A program made the translations under genes and the position numbers. From Rhynchopus sp. YZ270_cl-10 (taxonomy: Eukaryota > Euglenozoa > Diplonemea > Diplonemida > Diplonemidae), in contig OZ037913.1 in NCBI GenBank assembly GCA_964035575.1, positions 1,116,001 through 1,180,000 on the forward strand: DNA of 64,000 bases. The letters run 5' to 3'. The notes under the pieces are model-generated. The model saw nothing but the letters and a program-made list of their open reading frames with translations. It was not told where the DNA came from and did no database searches. This document shows, one piece after another, positions 1 to 11,456 of the stretch (its first letter is position 1; every line of letters begins with the position of its first letter).

Positions 1-534
1 GCAGTCCATAGGCTTCGGTCATAGGGCGACGAAGCAAAAAACAAGGCTGCTGATCAATGTTACGGTTTTTCACTCCTTTTTAACTTTTTTTGTTTTCTCC
101 TCTTCACTGCACGCTGTTCCCGACGTATTGTGTCATGGATTACACACCACGTCCCTCTGGTTGCGTCAGTTATTTGGGTTTTCCACATTCACTAAAAAAT
201 AAAAAAATGACCTAATGCGTGCCTCCCCTCAGGAAAGATTTTGTGTGAATCCGTCGTTTGTCTCTGTTTGCTATTCTTCTGGTTGTCTTGCCGTTGCATT
301 CACCCTTTCCACAAAAAAAGAACAAAAAAAAGAAAAAAAAAGAGGGCAAAACCAGGTTTTGTGGTGACTGGCTTAAAATTGAGCCCAGCACCCAACTTGG
401 CACCCAAGGACACTGTGTGATCTTTTATTTCACTCTCCCGGCTCCTCCCCAAGTCATTTTGGAATTAAAGAGATCTTATTTCACCTTTTAAACCAGTTAC
501 GACCAACGTTTTTAACGCGTCATATAAAAAAGAA

Positions 535-600
535 ATATAGTGGAGCACACTCTAGGGTGGCTACACTAATACAACCAAGTTTTTCAAAGAAAAAGAGGAA
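535..600 (+). repeat. Interspersed repeat, TAGTGGAG family, copy 1
   Basis: A stretch of about 55 bases starting TAGTGGAGCACACTCTAG and continuing through GGTGGCTACACTAATACAAC recurs at about 15664 and 51177. TAGTG and CACTA inside it can pair. It has no coding potential, and its origin (SINE tail or regulatory) is unknown. Confidence 0.7.
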
Positions 601-1059
601 CTGCCTGTGTTCCTGGCATCTAACCACTGACAGCTAACCCATATCAAAAAAAAAAAGCAATATTGTTTCCACCTCGAAGTGGCCCGATCAAGAGAAACTG
701 TAAAATACACACAGTTTTAAATCTTGTTTTTTTTCCTCTTTTCTTATGTGTCTTTGGATATTACCTAATGTGTTATTACCAATCAGATGACCTGGTCTTT
801 GCCTTCTGCAGGACACAGGCTTCTTCTGGCAATCGAGGAAGTAAGTAAACTTAAAAGTACAGATAGTTCACCTAGTAGGTGCAACGTGATTGTCGACGCA
901 ATTAAAAGGATGTGTGTCAAATTGAAACAATCAAAAAAACCCCCCCCTCTGGCTTCGTTGTGTTGTTAATGTTGACACTCAGGGATCAAGCCTTTTGTTC
1001 GTCTGTCCATTCAACGTGACTAAGCACGAACAAAAAGGATCCAAGAATACAACAAAAAG

Positions 1060-1150
1060 ATTGATGAATAACCAATGTTTCAAAACATTAAGTAATCCAA
1101 TCAGACTAAGCACGAGAGGCTTAGTTCATCTATAAACTTTTATTTTTTTT
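1060..1150 (+). repeat. Hairpin repeat (CTAAGC stem), long form
   Basis: It contains the CTAAGC stem, ACGAGAG loop and GCTTAG stem, followed by TTCATC and an A/T-rich CTTTT tail. About 45 bases upstream of the stem (AACCAATGTT through AATCAGA) match the copy near 62225-62300, so this is a longer version of the family. Confidence 0.7.
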
Positions 1151-1617
1151 TCCCGCACAACTGAAATACTAAAATAAAGGGGAGGGGAAAAGACCCCCCA
1201 TATCCAACAACCACAAAACCTTTCCAATCCCCTTTGAGGGATTGGGAACACAACCTGGCCCCAGTGTTGGTTTTCAGAATGGGGGAAAACCTGTTTTGGT
1301 ATCTGTATGGGCAGATATACCAAAACCAAGCTTATCATCAAATAAAAGGAAGAGAGAAAGAAAATCTTGATAGGGGGAATGTACCCTCTAAGAGAGTCTT
1401 GATACTGCACACTATCATTTTCTTTCCTACACAAAAAAATATATGAAAGAAACGTCCCCACCCCAATTCCCCACCCCCTCAACAATCAACTCGGTGAGCA
1501 GCGTCACCCACAAAAAAAACCCCCCCACCCGCCACGAAAATAACGAAATCATAACACACACACATTTTTTTGTCACACCCCCTTTTTTTTTGATATCCTA
1601 TCCTTTTGAATTTTTTT

Positions 1618-1660
1618 GATGTGTATGCATGAGAGGTGCATTTCATCTTACAAATTTTGG
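1618..1660 (+). repeat. Hairpin repeat, ATGCA stem variant
   Basis: ATGCA and TGCAT flank a GAGAG loop, followed by TTCATCTTAC. Loop and tail match the CTAAGC family but the stem is different and still paired. Confidence 0.5.
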
Positions 1661-1749
1661 CGTCTAAAAAAACATCATTTCTCTAAATGAATGTGGCATC
1701 CCTTTGGCAAGCGGTCTTCACATGGGGGTCTTATTTGGTGTTTAGGATT

Positions 1750-1800
1750 TGAGTGTGCACCACGTGAGTCACATTCATCTTTTTTTCAAGTTTTTGTTTT
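1750..1800 (+). repeat. Hairpin repeat, TGTG stem variant
   Basis: TGTG and CACA flank an ACGTGAG-containing loop and are followed by TTCATCTTT and a T-rich tail, as in other members of the hairpin family. It is a weak, degenerate copy. Confidence 0.4.
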
Positions 1801-1820
1801 CTACTTAGGGAACATTTTTT

Positions 1821-1872
1821 AAGGTGACTAAGCACGAGAGGCTTAGGATCATCTTATAAACTTTTCTTTTTT
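1821..1872 (+). repeat. Hairpin repeat (CTAAGC stem), standard copy
   Basis: AAGGTGACTAAGC, loop ACGAGAG, then GCTTAGGATCATCTTATAAA and a CTTTTCTTTT tail. It is almost identical to the copies at 26273, 41064 (the 3' end of the LINE) and 46064. Confidence 0.8.
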
Positions 1873-3393
1873 GTTGATCCCCTTTATGTCTATGCCATCA
1901 ATCTATTTGAATGCATAATATTATGCTGAAACACTATTTAGTGACAAAACGACTGCACCCCTTCATAGAAACAAAACTTTTTCACTTTCAACTTCACATT
2001 TTTATTTTGGGGTCGGAAGAGAGTGTTTAGAGGCTCATCTTACTATATAAAAAACCTCCTTTTCTTTTAGTTTGCTTGGTGCGTATGACGTGGTGTAGCG
2101 TACCAACCCTCCATGGACACAAGACAAACGGGGTATTTTTTATTATTTGTTTGATGTCACTCATATGGTCCAAATGCTCTCTCCCCCCACTCTTGATTCA
2201 CACACACCACACAAAAAACTCTTCTTTTGGTTGTATTTATCCAACTCATGAAGAGCAGTCTTCCTCTCTTGCACACACATACACAACAGATATATTCTGG
2301 GCGACATTCCATTCGGAACTACCCCACAACTGCTTCCAACACACATTTTTTTTTTTTTTTTTTGCACTTCACCTTTTTTTTTTTAAAGAACAAAAGCGCT
2401 CAGGCAAAACCCCCCTACCCACCTCTATACCTTATTATCAAGTATTCTAAAAGAACAAAGTCGGGCTCAGCCATTGGGGAGGGTTACTGGAACCAAAGGG
2501 TTATTAAAAAAGTGTGTCGGATAGCATGTTTGCTTTTCGGCTCCAACCCTTTCCTTTTTGACGAGTTCTTTCTTCTCCCCCCCTCCCTCCCCCCCATATT
2601 GTGCAAAGCGAAGCGATACGGCACGCCTAACACCCAAATCCCGTTGCATGGAGAGGGTGTGGCTTTTAGTAGCATTTGTGTCGCCATTTTTTTTTTGTAG
2701 TGTATACATCAAAAAGCCCCATGCTGCTGTAGGCGATTGTCGATAACTACAACAAAAAAAAAACTAAAAATAAACGTTCTCAAATCCCGTTCCCTCCAAC
2801 CCACCATGCCTTTGGAGCCTTTGTGTTTTTTTTTTTTGAAGAAAGTAGGGCTTGGGTTACTAGTAATTTTACCACCTTTTTCGCCCCTTCGTCCCAATTC
2901 AGACGTCACGCTTATGTTCATCAGCCACGTACCTCCCCTTTGAAGATGTTTTTGTGTCCCATGTGGCTCATTCTTTACGTCTTTCAACATTTCTTATGTA
3001 TTCGTCTCTGAAAATTCCTTTTTTTAAGTTTTTTTTCTGTTTTCTTGTCCTTGTCATTTTTGGAAGTGGAACGGAAAAGGGTGGGGACCAAAGTGTCAGA
3101 GTAAGTGACATTGGTGAGGGGGTTGGGGGAACGAAAAAAATATTCTCAAAACGGGCACAATAAAAATGAAAATAAGATGAAAAAAAAAGCAAAATACCCT
3201 CCCCTACCTACCCTGATGTTGATCTCATAGCAAAAAGAAAAAAACCAAGGAAGCCCTGCCAGCAGAAAGGCTTTGGTACGTACCAGCACACAGGCAGCGG
3301 AGCTTTTGTCGCACTCCACAAACACACGGGGAATTGGAGACAGAGGATGGTTTGAGGTTGTAACAGAGTTACATGCGTTTGGATGGCATTTTT

Positions 3394-3500
3394 TTTAACT
3401 GCATGGTTGGGGTCCACTCCAATGACCGGTACAGCCGGTCAATATACCAAAGGTACACTGTTCACGAGAGGGATTTGTATTTCAAGTCAACTTTTTGTAC
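3394..3500 (+). repeat. SINE-like repeat, ACTGCATGG family, copy 1
   Basis: Roughly 100 bases from AACTGCATGGTTGGGGTCCA through TACACTGTTCACGAGAGG to TTTCAAGTCAACTTTT. Related copies lie near 25753, 28722, 29340, 50831 and 58980. GGTTGGGGTCC only distantly resembles a pol III B box, so the SINE label is tentative. Confidence 0.7.
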
Positions 3501-3916
3501 ATAACCTGCCTCGTCCGTGGGGGTGATTGTAGTTATATAAAACGACAGTGGAGATTGCACAACTGTGGCAACTACACTACTCCAACAATTTATCAAAAAA
3601 AAAGCAAAGAAAGCAAAAATAAAATAAAGAAACATACCACCTCGTATGATACACAATACTCAACAAACGTTCCATCTGAGTAACAAATGCCCTAGACCTC
3701 AAAACCATCCCGCAGCGCAGTTTTTTTTTGTTTCCACCTCCTACTCGTTTGCCTTTCCTCCTTCCCCCCCTAGAAAAAAGGGGGAATCCAGAATAAAAAA
3801 AACGAAAATTACTGGAAACGAGTTCAAAAACTCCTCCCACATTTATACAAAACTCCTCCCCCTCTTCCCCCAGTGTTGGCAGGTTTAATACAAGGGTGTT
3901 TAAAACAGATGTATTA

Positions 3917-4060
3917 ACCTTGGTGCTTTCAGAAATCGGTCAACAACCTGTCAATATCAGGGGGTCTATAAAGTCCCTGTGTCAGTGGCCTATCAGCTAT
4001 TTGTCAATTATTGACCCCTCCCAGACCAAACCTGTATTAAACTGTGCTAACCTATTGGGG
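3917..4060 (+). repeat. Interspersed repeat, CGGTCAACAACCTG family, copy 1
   Basis: GTGCTTTCAGAAATCGGTCA and further CCTGTCAATATC blocks, ending near GACCCCTCCC. Related copies start near 25567 and 32812. Internal CCTGTCA units are repeated a varying number of times between copies. Confidence 0.7.
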
Positions 4061-4158
4061 TGCTGTACTAAACCAACACCCTACCTTCCCTCACCCATCT
4101 CCCCCTTCATTTCTCCCATTTAGAAAAAAATCCATATATTTTGGATGCACACTATAAG

Positions 4159-6366
4159 ATGACGTTGCGGACAGGTTTGGCTGTGTTGCTGTGTTGTTGT
4201 GTGGCGGGGGTGGGGTACCGTGGTGCGTTGGGTTGCGCGCTAGTCTTCGACGACGAGCTGGCTGTGGTGCGCAATGCCGACACCTACCCAGAGAAGACGC
4301 CTCTGCAGACGCTGCTCCACAACGACTTCTGGGGCGCACCGCTCTCCTCCCCGCAGAGCAACAAATCGTTCCGCCCTCTTACGGTCCTCAGCTTCCGCCT
4401 CAACCGTCTCCTCGACAACGGCTCGCCCTTCGCCTTCCACCTAGCGAACATCGTCCTCCACATCACAGCCACGCTCCTCCTCTGCCTCTACTGCCATGCC
4501 CTTCTCAACGAATCCAAAGGGACCAAACCTCAGGAGGTTGACACATGGTGCAGCGTGCTATGCTGTGGCCTTCTCTTTGCTGTCCACCCGGTTCATGCCG
4601 AGGCGGTAACCGGGGTGGTAGGGAGGGCGGAGCTGTTGTGTTTCATTTTCAGCATATTAGCAGCGTGGGTTATGTTACAAAAGGCGTCTTTTCTCCGATG
4701 TGTGGTGTTTCTGTTGTGCGCGCTATGCGCGGTATTCAGTAAGGAAACCGGGATTATGGTGGTGGTGGTAGTGGTCGCTGTGGACCTCTGTTTTGGGAGA
4801 ATCGAATGGCGTAAGGTGGCGACCTGCGTTGTGGTGGTCCTCTTCTACGCATGGGTCCGCATCGTTCACATCGGCCAGCTTGATCTCAAAGGAAGTGCTC
4901 TTCTCCGCAAAACCGAAAACCCTGTTCTCTTTGCACCACCTCTCTCCCAATACCTCAGTCTCGCGTACATCCAGGTCAAATACGCGATGCTCCTTCTCTG
5001 GCCAACGGACCTCTGTTGTGAGTATCCGTACAACTGCATTCCCTTAGTAGAATCATTGCAGGATGAACGCATCGTTCACATTGTGGTTCTATTTATGTGC
5101 GTTTCTGTCGTATCTGGGATCTGCTTTCAACAAGGCGGCATGGCGGCGGCAGCGCTGGTCTGGACAGTAGTACCGTTCCTCCCTGCATCCGGCATATTCT
5201 TCACGATAGGGTCCATGGTGGGGGAACGGCTTCTGTACATCCCCTCTGCGGGGATGTGTCTGGGTGTGGCGCTTCTTGCGCGCTCTAGGGTTATAGTGTG
5301 TTTTGTTGTTGTGATTTGCTTCTTTTGGGCTGACACTCTGCATACCCGCAACGGTGAATGGCAGAACCACGAAACACTTTTCACCAGCGCACTACGTGTT
5401 TGCCCGCAAAGCGCGAAACACCATCAGCAATACGCATTGCTTCTTTTAAATGAACACAACGCGACTGGGGCGTTGTATCATTTGGAGATTGCATTGCAAA
5501 TTGACCCTGAATACTGCGAGCCACCACTCTATATTGGAAAGGCCTTGGCGATGCAGGGGGTGGAGAGGTACCCTGAGGCACAGCAGTGGTGGCGGAAGTG
5601 TGTTGGGTGCAGATACGTTGCGCAGCAGTGCTTTGACCTCTACTATGAAGTGCAGAAGCAGTACACACAGGGGGGCACACCGAATGCGTCCGCAGAGCAT
5701 GAGCTGGGGGAGGCGCTGCTCGTAATGTCTGACTACACAAACGCGGCTGCGTCCTTCCGCCAGGCAGGGCTCGCACGGCATGCCGAACAGGATTGGGAAG
5801 GGGCTGCAGAGTCGTTCACCCAGGCAGTGGCCTCCTGGCATACTGCGAACGGTGTGGATGATGCGGGTTCTGATCTCCTTATAGAAGTGGAAGACGCAAG
5901 CCTCAACCATCCGTGCAATGTGTGGTACTGGTTGGGCAGTGTGTACGGCCAGATGGCAATGCATAAATCCGCGTTGCAGACGTTTTCGAAGCTGTTCTTT
6001 CGGTGTCCAAATGCACCGAAGAGTGTGATGGCTGCCTACGAAGGCTTGGTGGCGATCCTGAAGGAGGCGCTCACGAACGATGTAGTGTTGTTCCGCATCC
6101 GCATGTCTCGTATAGAGGTTGTCGCACTGCACGCCAAGGTGCTTCTCCACATGAGTGCAAACGAAGCGCTGCCTCTCCCGCCAGCACACAGAGACGCGTA
6201 CAAAACAGAGGGCACGTCCCTCCTCCTCAAGCTTGTGGCATCCGCAGGCGCGCGCGAAAAATGTCAATACATAACAAAGATGGTAGAAGTGCTTCGGCAA
6301 GGGGGAGGTGCGTACACTACAGTATTGTGCAAGCTTCTCAAACAACAGGTATGGAAGGCCATATGA
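4159..6366 (+). CDS. TMTC-type O-mannosyltransferase (multi-TM plus TPR)
   Basis: 735 aa, apparently intronless. The first in-frame ATG is at 4159, 36 bases after a pyrimidine tract ending in TAG. The N-terminal half has many hydrophobic segments with the signatures of the TMTC family: VFDDE near residue 30, NDFWG, a serine/lysine-rich FRPLTVLSFRLN block, VHPVHAEAV and SKETG. The middle has the family block LSLAYIQVKYAMLLLWP. The C-terminal half, from NHETLFTSALRVCP onward, is built of TPR-like helices. In animals these ER proteins O-mannosylate cadherins and related folds; the acceptor here is unknown. The length is normal for the family. No neighbour suggests a pathway. Family assignment is confident; the exact substrate is not. 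Confidence 0.9.
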   Translation: MTLRTGLAVLLCCCVAGVGYRGALGCALVFDDELAVVRNADTYPEKTPLQTLLHNDFWGAPLSSPQSNKSFRPLTVLSFRLNRLLDNGSPFAFHLANIVLHITATLLLCLYCHALLNESKGTKPQEVDTWCSVLCCGLLFAVHPVHAEAVTGVVGRAELLCFIFSILAAWVMLQKASFLRCVVFLLCALCAVFSKETGIMVVVVVVAVDLCFGRIEWRKVATCVVVVLFYAWVRIVHIGQLDLKGSALLRKTENPVLFAPPLSQYLSLAYIQVKYAMLLLWPTDLCCEYPYNCIPLVESLQDERIVHIVVLFMCVSVVSGICFQQGGMAAAALVWTVVPFLPASGIFFTIGSMVGERLLYIPSAGMCLGVALLARSRVIVCFVVVICFFWADTLHTRNGEWQNHETLFTSALRVCPQSAKHHQQYALLLLNEHNATGALYHLEIALQIDPEYCEPPLYIGKALAMQGVERYPEAQQWWRKCVGCRYVAQQCFDLYYEVQKQYTQGGTPNASAEHELGEALLVMSDYTNAAASFRQAGLARHAEQDWEGAAESFTQAVASWHTANGVDDAGSDLLIEVEDASLNHPCNVWYWLGSVYGQMAMHKSALQTFSKLFFRCPNAPKSVMAAYEGLVAILKEALTNDVVLFRIRMSRIEVVALHAKVLLHMSANEALPLPPAHRDAYKTEGTSLLLKLVASAGAREKCQYITKMVEVLRQGGGAYTTVLCKLLKQQVWKAI

Positions 6367-7287
6367 CACCTAAGTAGTGTGATAGAGGTTGGGGGTTTTT
6401 GTGTGATCTGGGGTGGGGAAGCGTTCCAACTTTTCAACCTCTTCCCAAATTTACCTTTCGCGCTTTTTATACCCTCTCCCGCTTTAGAATCAACAGAGAG
6501 TGTACGTAACATGGTTAAGATTTTGTGTTTTTTTCCTCTCCCCGTTTGCGCTGTCGGTGTGCAGCATCTACCTGCAGCAACCAAACCAAACATTTTCCCC
6601 CTGGGGTTTGCTGTGTATGCTCTTAAACCAAATGAACACAACAGGATACCTACTGCATGCACGGAGACGCGTTTACCACGTGGAAGCAGCACTGTATTGG
6701 CCTCAGGCGTGGGGATCTAGAGAGGACGCAACGGGGTCACGCATGAGCAACGTTTTCCTTTTTTTTAGCTTCAATAGCAACTGTAACTGCAAACGAAAAC
6801 GAAAACAACAACAATCCCTCCAAATGCGCACATACAGCACACAACAACCATTGGTGGGGTAAAAACACCAGAGGGGTAAATAACTACGGTGGTTTTTTTG
6901 GGATTTCAAAACTCTAAGTTCTAAGGAGTAAAAACCCCACCGATGTTAACAAAAGATATGTTTGTTGTGTTACTGTACGTCTTCTCATCTTGAGGGCATC
7001 GGCACATTTGCTAAAAAAATACACTTTTAAAAAAATCCTTCGCATAACCCTCTACAGTTACTAGACTACAGCAGTTTTTTGTACAAAAAAGAAAATCTAC
7101 CCAAATTTTGTTGATCCAGTTTTGACAAATTTTGCATTTTTTTTTGACAATTAGTAATTTACGCCGTTCTCTCAGGCTAAAAGAGAACCTCTTGATTACG
7201 CTCCCTTTTGCTGTACGTACTGATAAACAGAACAACATTAACACCTTTTTTTAGGCACCGTTTTTTTACACGAGTAGCCTTTTAACA
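6367..7287. other. Spacer between TMTC and eIF2B delta genes
   Basis: No gene is visible. It is AT-rich with homopolymers. A T-rich stretch ending in TTAG at 7254 precedes the next start codon by 34 bases and looks like a splice acceptor. Confidence 0.5.
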
Positions 7288-9013
7288 ATGAGTCTCAAAG
7301 AGGAAGAAAGTCCGGCCGCAGCTCCCACTACCGAGGCAGCAGCGAAGAGTGAGAAGACCCCGTCTGCGAAGGGGGAGAAGAAGCAAAAACAGCCACAGCA
7401 GCAGCAACAGCAGCCAGCAGGGCAAGAGGGAGCCCCACAGAAAAGTAAGGGTGAATTACGGCGTGAACGCGCCGCACTGCAAGAAGCCGAGCGGGCAGCA
7501 AAAGCGTTGAAAAAGGAGAAAGAGCAACAAGATAGGGTATGCTACGAGGTTGCCACATATATTTTAAAACACCCAAAGTGTCTGCGTAGTTTCTGACGAG
7601 GCTCACCAGGTTTTCTCTTACTTCCCCCCCAATTCCACTACATCACCTTACAGCAAGCCGGCAAACAGCCTGCAGCACCTAAAAAAGCTGCACCCAAACC
7701 CGCACCTAAGGCGCACACCCCAGCTCCAGCACAGGAAGATAAAAAGGGCGGGAAAAAGAAGACGAAAAAGAAGGACGACCTGAGCACTATCCACCCTGCA
7801 GTGCTGAACCTGGGTGAGCAGTACAGCAACTTCGAGATCGTGGGCGGCAATGCAAGATGCATATCAATGATGCAGGGCCTCAAGGCGATGCTCCAAGATT
7901 ACACACGGGAAAAGGTATGCAACCTGTGTACAGTTTCTGTCGTGAGATGTAAAATAATGCAAGCTTTCATAGGCACCATTTCTTACCACATTTTCTCATA
8001 CAGGACAGCATCCGGTTCCAAGAGGACTTCATCGCAAAGCTGAAGAAGCACATTGGGTACCTAACGGGGAAGCGGAAAATCTCGTTTTCCATGGGCAACG
8101 GTGTGAACTTCCTGAAGAGCCGTGTGATGGGGCTTCCTGAGACCATTAGCGTTGAGGTATGACCACTACCCACACACCCCTACAACCCAGGCAAGTTGGC
8201 GCAGTGCATTCACTACGTTTCTGATTTCTCTTCTTTGAAGAAAAGTAAATGAAACTGATATTTTCTCATACATCTTTCACGCCTCTGAAACCACCCCATC
8301 AGGACGCAAAAGCTACCCTCTCGGAAGACATCGATGAGTACATCCACAGCACGCTTCTCGCGTCGAAAACCATTGCAGAGCTTTCGGTCGGGTCGGAAAA
8401 GACACGGAAGCACCAGATCAAGGATGGCGACGTGATTCTGACGTACGCGAAGAGCACAGCAATCGAATGGGTGTTCAGACTAGCGCACGAGAAGAAGGTG
8501 CAGTTCGAGGTGATCTGCGTCGACTCACGCCCTCTGCACGAAGGACGGCAGATGGCCCTGACGCTTTCGTCCTTGGGGATCCCGACGACGTACTGCCTCA
8601 TCAACTCTCTGTCGACACTTCTCAAGCAGTGCAACAAAGTTTTCATTGGCGCAAGCGCGATGCTCACAAACGGTTCATTGGTCTCTCGGGCGGGAACCGC
8701 AATGGTCGCGATGATGGCAAAACACTTCAGCCTCCCGGTGTTGTGCTACTCCGAAACGTACAAATTCGCGGACAAGGTGTGGCTCGGGAGTCTCACGAAC
8801 AACGAGGAGGCTGAGTCGGGCGACCTCTTGACCCTCATCAACGGCGACAAAAGCCCTCTTGCCGATGCTGGCGACGGTGTTAAGATATCTAGCTTCATGT
8901 ACGACTTGACACCTGCAGAAAACATTGATATGGTTGTAACTGAGCTGGGGCCCATGCACCCCAACTCCGTCCCAGTGATTGTCCGTGAACGTCAAGAAAA
9001 ACATTTGGATTAG
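7288..9013 (+). CDS. EIF2B4: Translation initiation factor eIF2B subunit delta
   Basis: Four exons: 7288-7536, 7654-7914, 8004-8156 and 8303-9013, joining in phase 0 to give 457 aa. Donors are GTATGC, GTATGC and GTATGA; acceptors are CAG, CAG and CAG. The first about 150 residues are charged and low-complexity (Lys, Ala, a Gln run), as in eIF2B delta of other eukaryotes. The rest is the IF-2B regulatory fold: DGDVILTYAKS, FEVICVDSRPLHEGRQMA, KVFIGASAMLTNGSLVSRAG, LPVLCYSETYKF and the C-terminal YDLTPAENIDMVVTELG block typical of the delta subunit. The subunit helps exchange GDP for GTP on eIF2 and senses phosphorylated eIF2. The splice model is supported by uninterrupted homology across all junctions. 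Confidence 0.93.
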
Positions 9014-9067
9014 AACCTAACCTAAGAGGTTCCGCGTGGATGGTGTACGACTGTGTTTTTGAAGCAT

Positions 9068-9130
9068 TTTTTCAGTGTCTGCGTCCTCACCGATGAACGA
9101 TGAGACATTTGCACTGCCAACTTCTTTTTT
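9068..9130 (+). repeat. Interspersed repeat, CTGCGTCC family, divergent copy
   Basis: GTGTCTGCGTCCTCACCGATG followed by TTTGCACTGCCAACTTCTTT. It resembles better copies near 15350, 15465, 25848, 58305 and 62730. Confidence 0.5.
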
Positions 9131-9383
9131 CCCAAAATAAAGCCCTATTTATGTGGTACTTTCTTGGGGTACGCTCATACGATTTTCAAAAAAAAACCCA
9201 AAAAACAAAAATGAAAATAAAATAGGTGTTGGGTGTGTCCCATGAAATGTGTCTTCAATCTCGCATTACTAGCCTTTTTGGGATGGGGGCCCAGTTGGGA
9301 AGGGGAGGGGGAGGAAGAGGGTGAGGGGTAATGTGGCCCCCGCACCTCGTGGAAAAACCATCAAAGTTTTGGGGGGGGGAGGT

Positions 9384-9450
9384 AACCTCCCGCACGGTGA
9401 TGATGCTTAGGTTTTTGGTGATGGTATCCATCATCACCGTGCGGAGGGTT
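9384..9450. repeat. Short foldback (snap-back) repeat
   Basis: AACCTCCCGCACGGTGATGA pairs with CATCATCACCGTGCGGAGGG across a 23-base loop, a near-perfect 22-bp stem. The size and structure suggest a tiny MITE; no clear target duplication is seen. Confidence 0.6.
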
Positions 9451-9910
9451 AATAGTTATTAATTGCACGCCAATAAAGTAGTCATAATTTTACTCGAGGG
9501 GATTGTTTTTTGCACGAGTCGCCGAACGTGATGAGGATTGTGCAGGGGGAAAACATAGAACTAAAAAGCAAAAACCCGGACGCACAATGAATCAAAAAAA
9601 AAGAAAGTTGTTTTTTTTTCAAATAAAAATTAAAACAGAAAAGGAACGGTTTGAGCCGCTAACCGACTGGGCCTATTGAGAGAAAAAAAAATGAAATGGC
9701 GATGTTCTTATAACCCCCTTGAACGCTACCAGAAGTACTTTTTTTTTTTCTTTTTTCGCGTTTTTGTTGTTGTCTATTACTGACTATAGACCAATAGAAA
9801 CTGAAAAGAAGAACAGGTACATCGTTCGTTTTCGCTGTGATTTTTTTTTCTCTTCTCATAGGCTTGTTGTTGTTGTTGGTGCTCGCTGTCTTTTTCTTTT
9901 TTGTGGTAAA

Positions 9911-9956
9911 AGATGTGTGTGCACGAGAGGCACATTCATCTTAACGTTTTCTTTTC
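9911..9956 (+). repeat. Hairpin repeat, GTGTGC/GCACA stem variant
   Basis: GATGTGTGTGC, loop ACGAGAG, then GCACATTCATCTTAACGTT and a CTTTT tail. The loop and the CATCTTA-to-tail part equal the CTAAGC family, but both stem arms have changed together. Confidence 0.7.
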
Positions 9957-10199
9957 TATTATCTCGTGACAACTGTCTCTGTATCAATCGAGGTAAAAAA
10001 CAAAAAAAAAAAAATTGAAATGTGATGAGCATTTTTTAGGATATGGTGTGGCAGCTTTGTGCATCATTCCAATACAATTTTATTCAAAAAAAATACAAAA
10101 TGTTACTAAAAAAACGTCGTGTTATCTCCTTCAGAACGTACAGAAATAGCATTATGAACGTTTTTTGTGTTGCACATCCCGCAAAGTACTATCTTTCTA

Positions 10200-10662
10200 C
10201 CTCTCCGGCTAATAATTAAAGGCTTTTGTAAATTTTTACCAGGTAGAAAACCCTAAGAAGTCCAGTCTCATCGCTTCCTCCTCTCTCTGTCACCTCAGCG
10301 TCCCACAGAGGCAATATGCCAAAAAGAAAGAGAAATGATAGCGTGGGGCGTCCGGAGAAAGTCACGTTGTTTAGAGACAGGCATGATCGTGGGGCGAGTA
10401 CGTCGTTAGGGACTATCATAGGACTAACATAATTTGGATTTTCCCCTCAAAAATGGCCATTTTGCCAACATGGCCAAAACCGTCAAAAAGCCACTTTTTC
10501 ACTATTTTTTTGCATTTTATCATATTCTGAGTTGCCCTTATCATGGATTTTCGGGTCATACGGTGTTTTCGACCCAGTTCTGGGTGTTTTCCGACCGGAG
10601 ATGGCCCGGGGTTTTCCACCTGGTAAAAATTTATAAAAGCCTTTAATTATTAGCCGGAGAGG
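10200..10662. mobile_element. TA-flanked foldback MITE, about 463 bp
   Basis: Terminal inverted repeats of about 54 bp begin CCTCTCCGGCTAATAATTAA and match with about two differences. They extend through TTTTTACCAGGT. The element is flanked by TA on both sides (10198-10199 and 10663-10664), as Tc1/mariner-type elements are. No transposase frame lies inside, so it would be non-autonomous. The structure is seen directly; superfamily is inference from the TA duplication. Confidence 0.75.
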
Positions 10663-11456
10663 TACAGAAAGAATCGAGCAAAATGTTACCTAAATTACTA
10701 GTAATGATTAAATTTGGTACTCCAGAAATAAAAAATACCAAGTACGCAACAACTACGCAACACGTACGCAAAATGTACGCAAAATGGGGTTATCAGGAGC
10801 ACCAAAATTGCGTTTTCTTTTAGTGGGGGTAATTAAATTGCTATTTTGCTGTTTTGCGCGATCGATTTTTTTTAGAGAATAAAAGGCTAAACAATACTAC
10901 CAAATGAGGAGACGCTATTGTGGACATCAGGTCCGGGAAAATCCGGTCAGGCTGACCGGATTTTGTTCCCACTGGTGGAAAACGTACAACAAAAAATGCT
11001 TCTCTGTTTTAAAGAGAGAAAAAAAAACGAACAAAATAGCGTGAACAAAACAAAACAAAACAAAACAAAAACCGGGTTTATTTTTTCATTTTTTTGGGGA
11101 GTGAAACGCTTTTCTCAAAAAAAAAAAGATCCTGATACCCCACTCGAAATTTCTAATTTCTCGCACCTTGGTACATTTAGTGTACCCCTACTATACCTTC
11201 TATTCAGTAGAATAAAGCGTATGTGAAATAATGATTTCTGGTACCTTTCGGAGTGTCCTCACTCTACGGAAATATTCCATTCAATTTCCACTAGCGCCCT
11301 GTGTCCGCCGATGAAGAGCGTGGCATTTCCAACACTTCCAACTTGTCTTCCTTAGGGGTGAATCATGCCTTGTAAAAACTCAATTAAAACATCAAACCAC
11401 ATCCTCGAATACAGATTCTATTTTTCTTGTCTCAAAACCAACCAACACACAACACC

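Larger units (their letters stand above)
1..4158. other. Gene-poor AT-rich leading region
   Basis: No convincing gene was found on either strand. The open frames here are short, pass through A or T runs, and lack the GC-rich third positions of the real genes in the window. The region holds many homopolymers and several short interspersed repeats, listed separately. A polypyrimidine stretch ending in AG at about 4123 leads into the TMTC gene. Confidence 0.6.
9014..11456. other. Spacer with small repeats
   Basis: No gene is supported. It contains a snap-back hairpin at 9384, a hairpin repeat at 9911, a TA-flanked foldback element at 10200-10662, and AT-rich sequence with homopolymers. The stretch around 10740-10790 repeats ACGCAA/TACGCAA motifs. 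Confidence 0.5.

Noticed and set aside
787-969. Possible exon bounded by CTGCAG and GTAAGT
   Set aside because: No protein similarity, no GTATG donor, and no neighbouring exons that join it.
7930-7945. Spliced-leader-like ACAGTTTCTGT
   Set aside because: Lies inside an eIF2B delta intron and lacks the rest of any leader or Sm-site structure.
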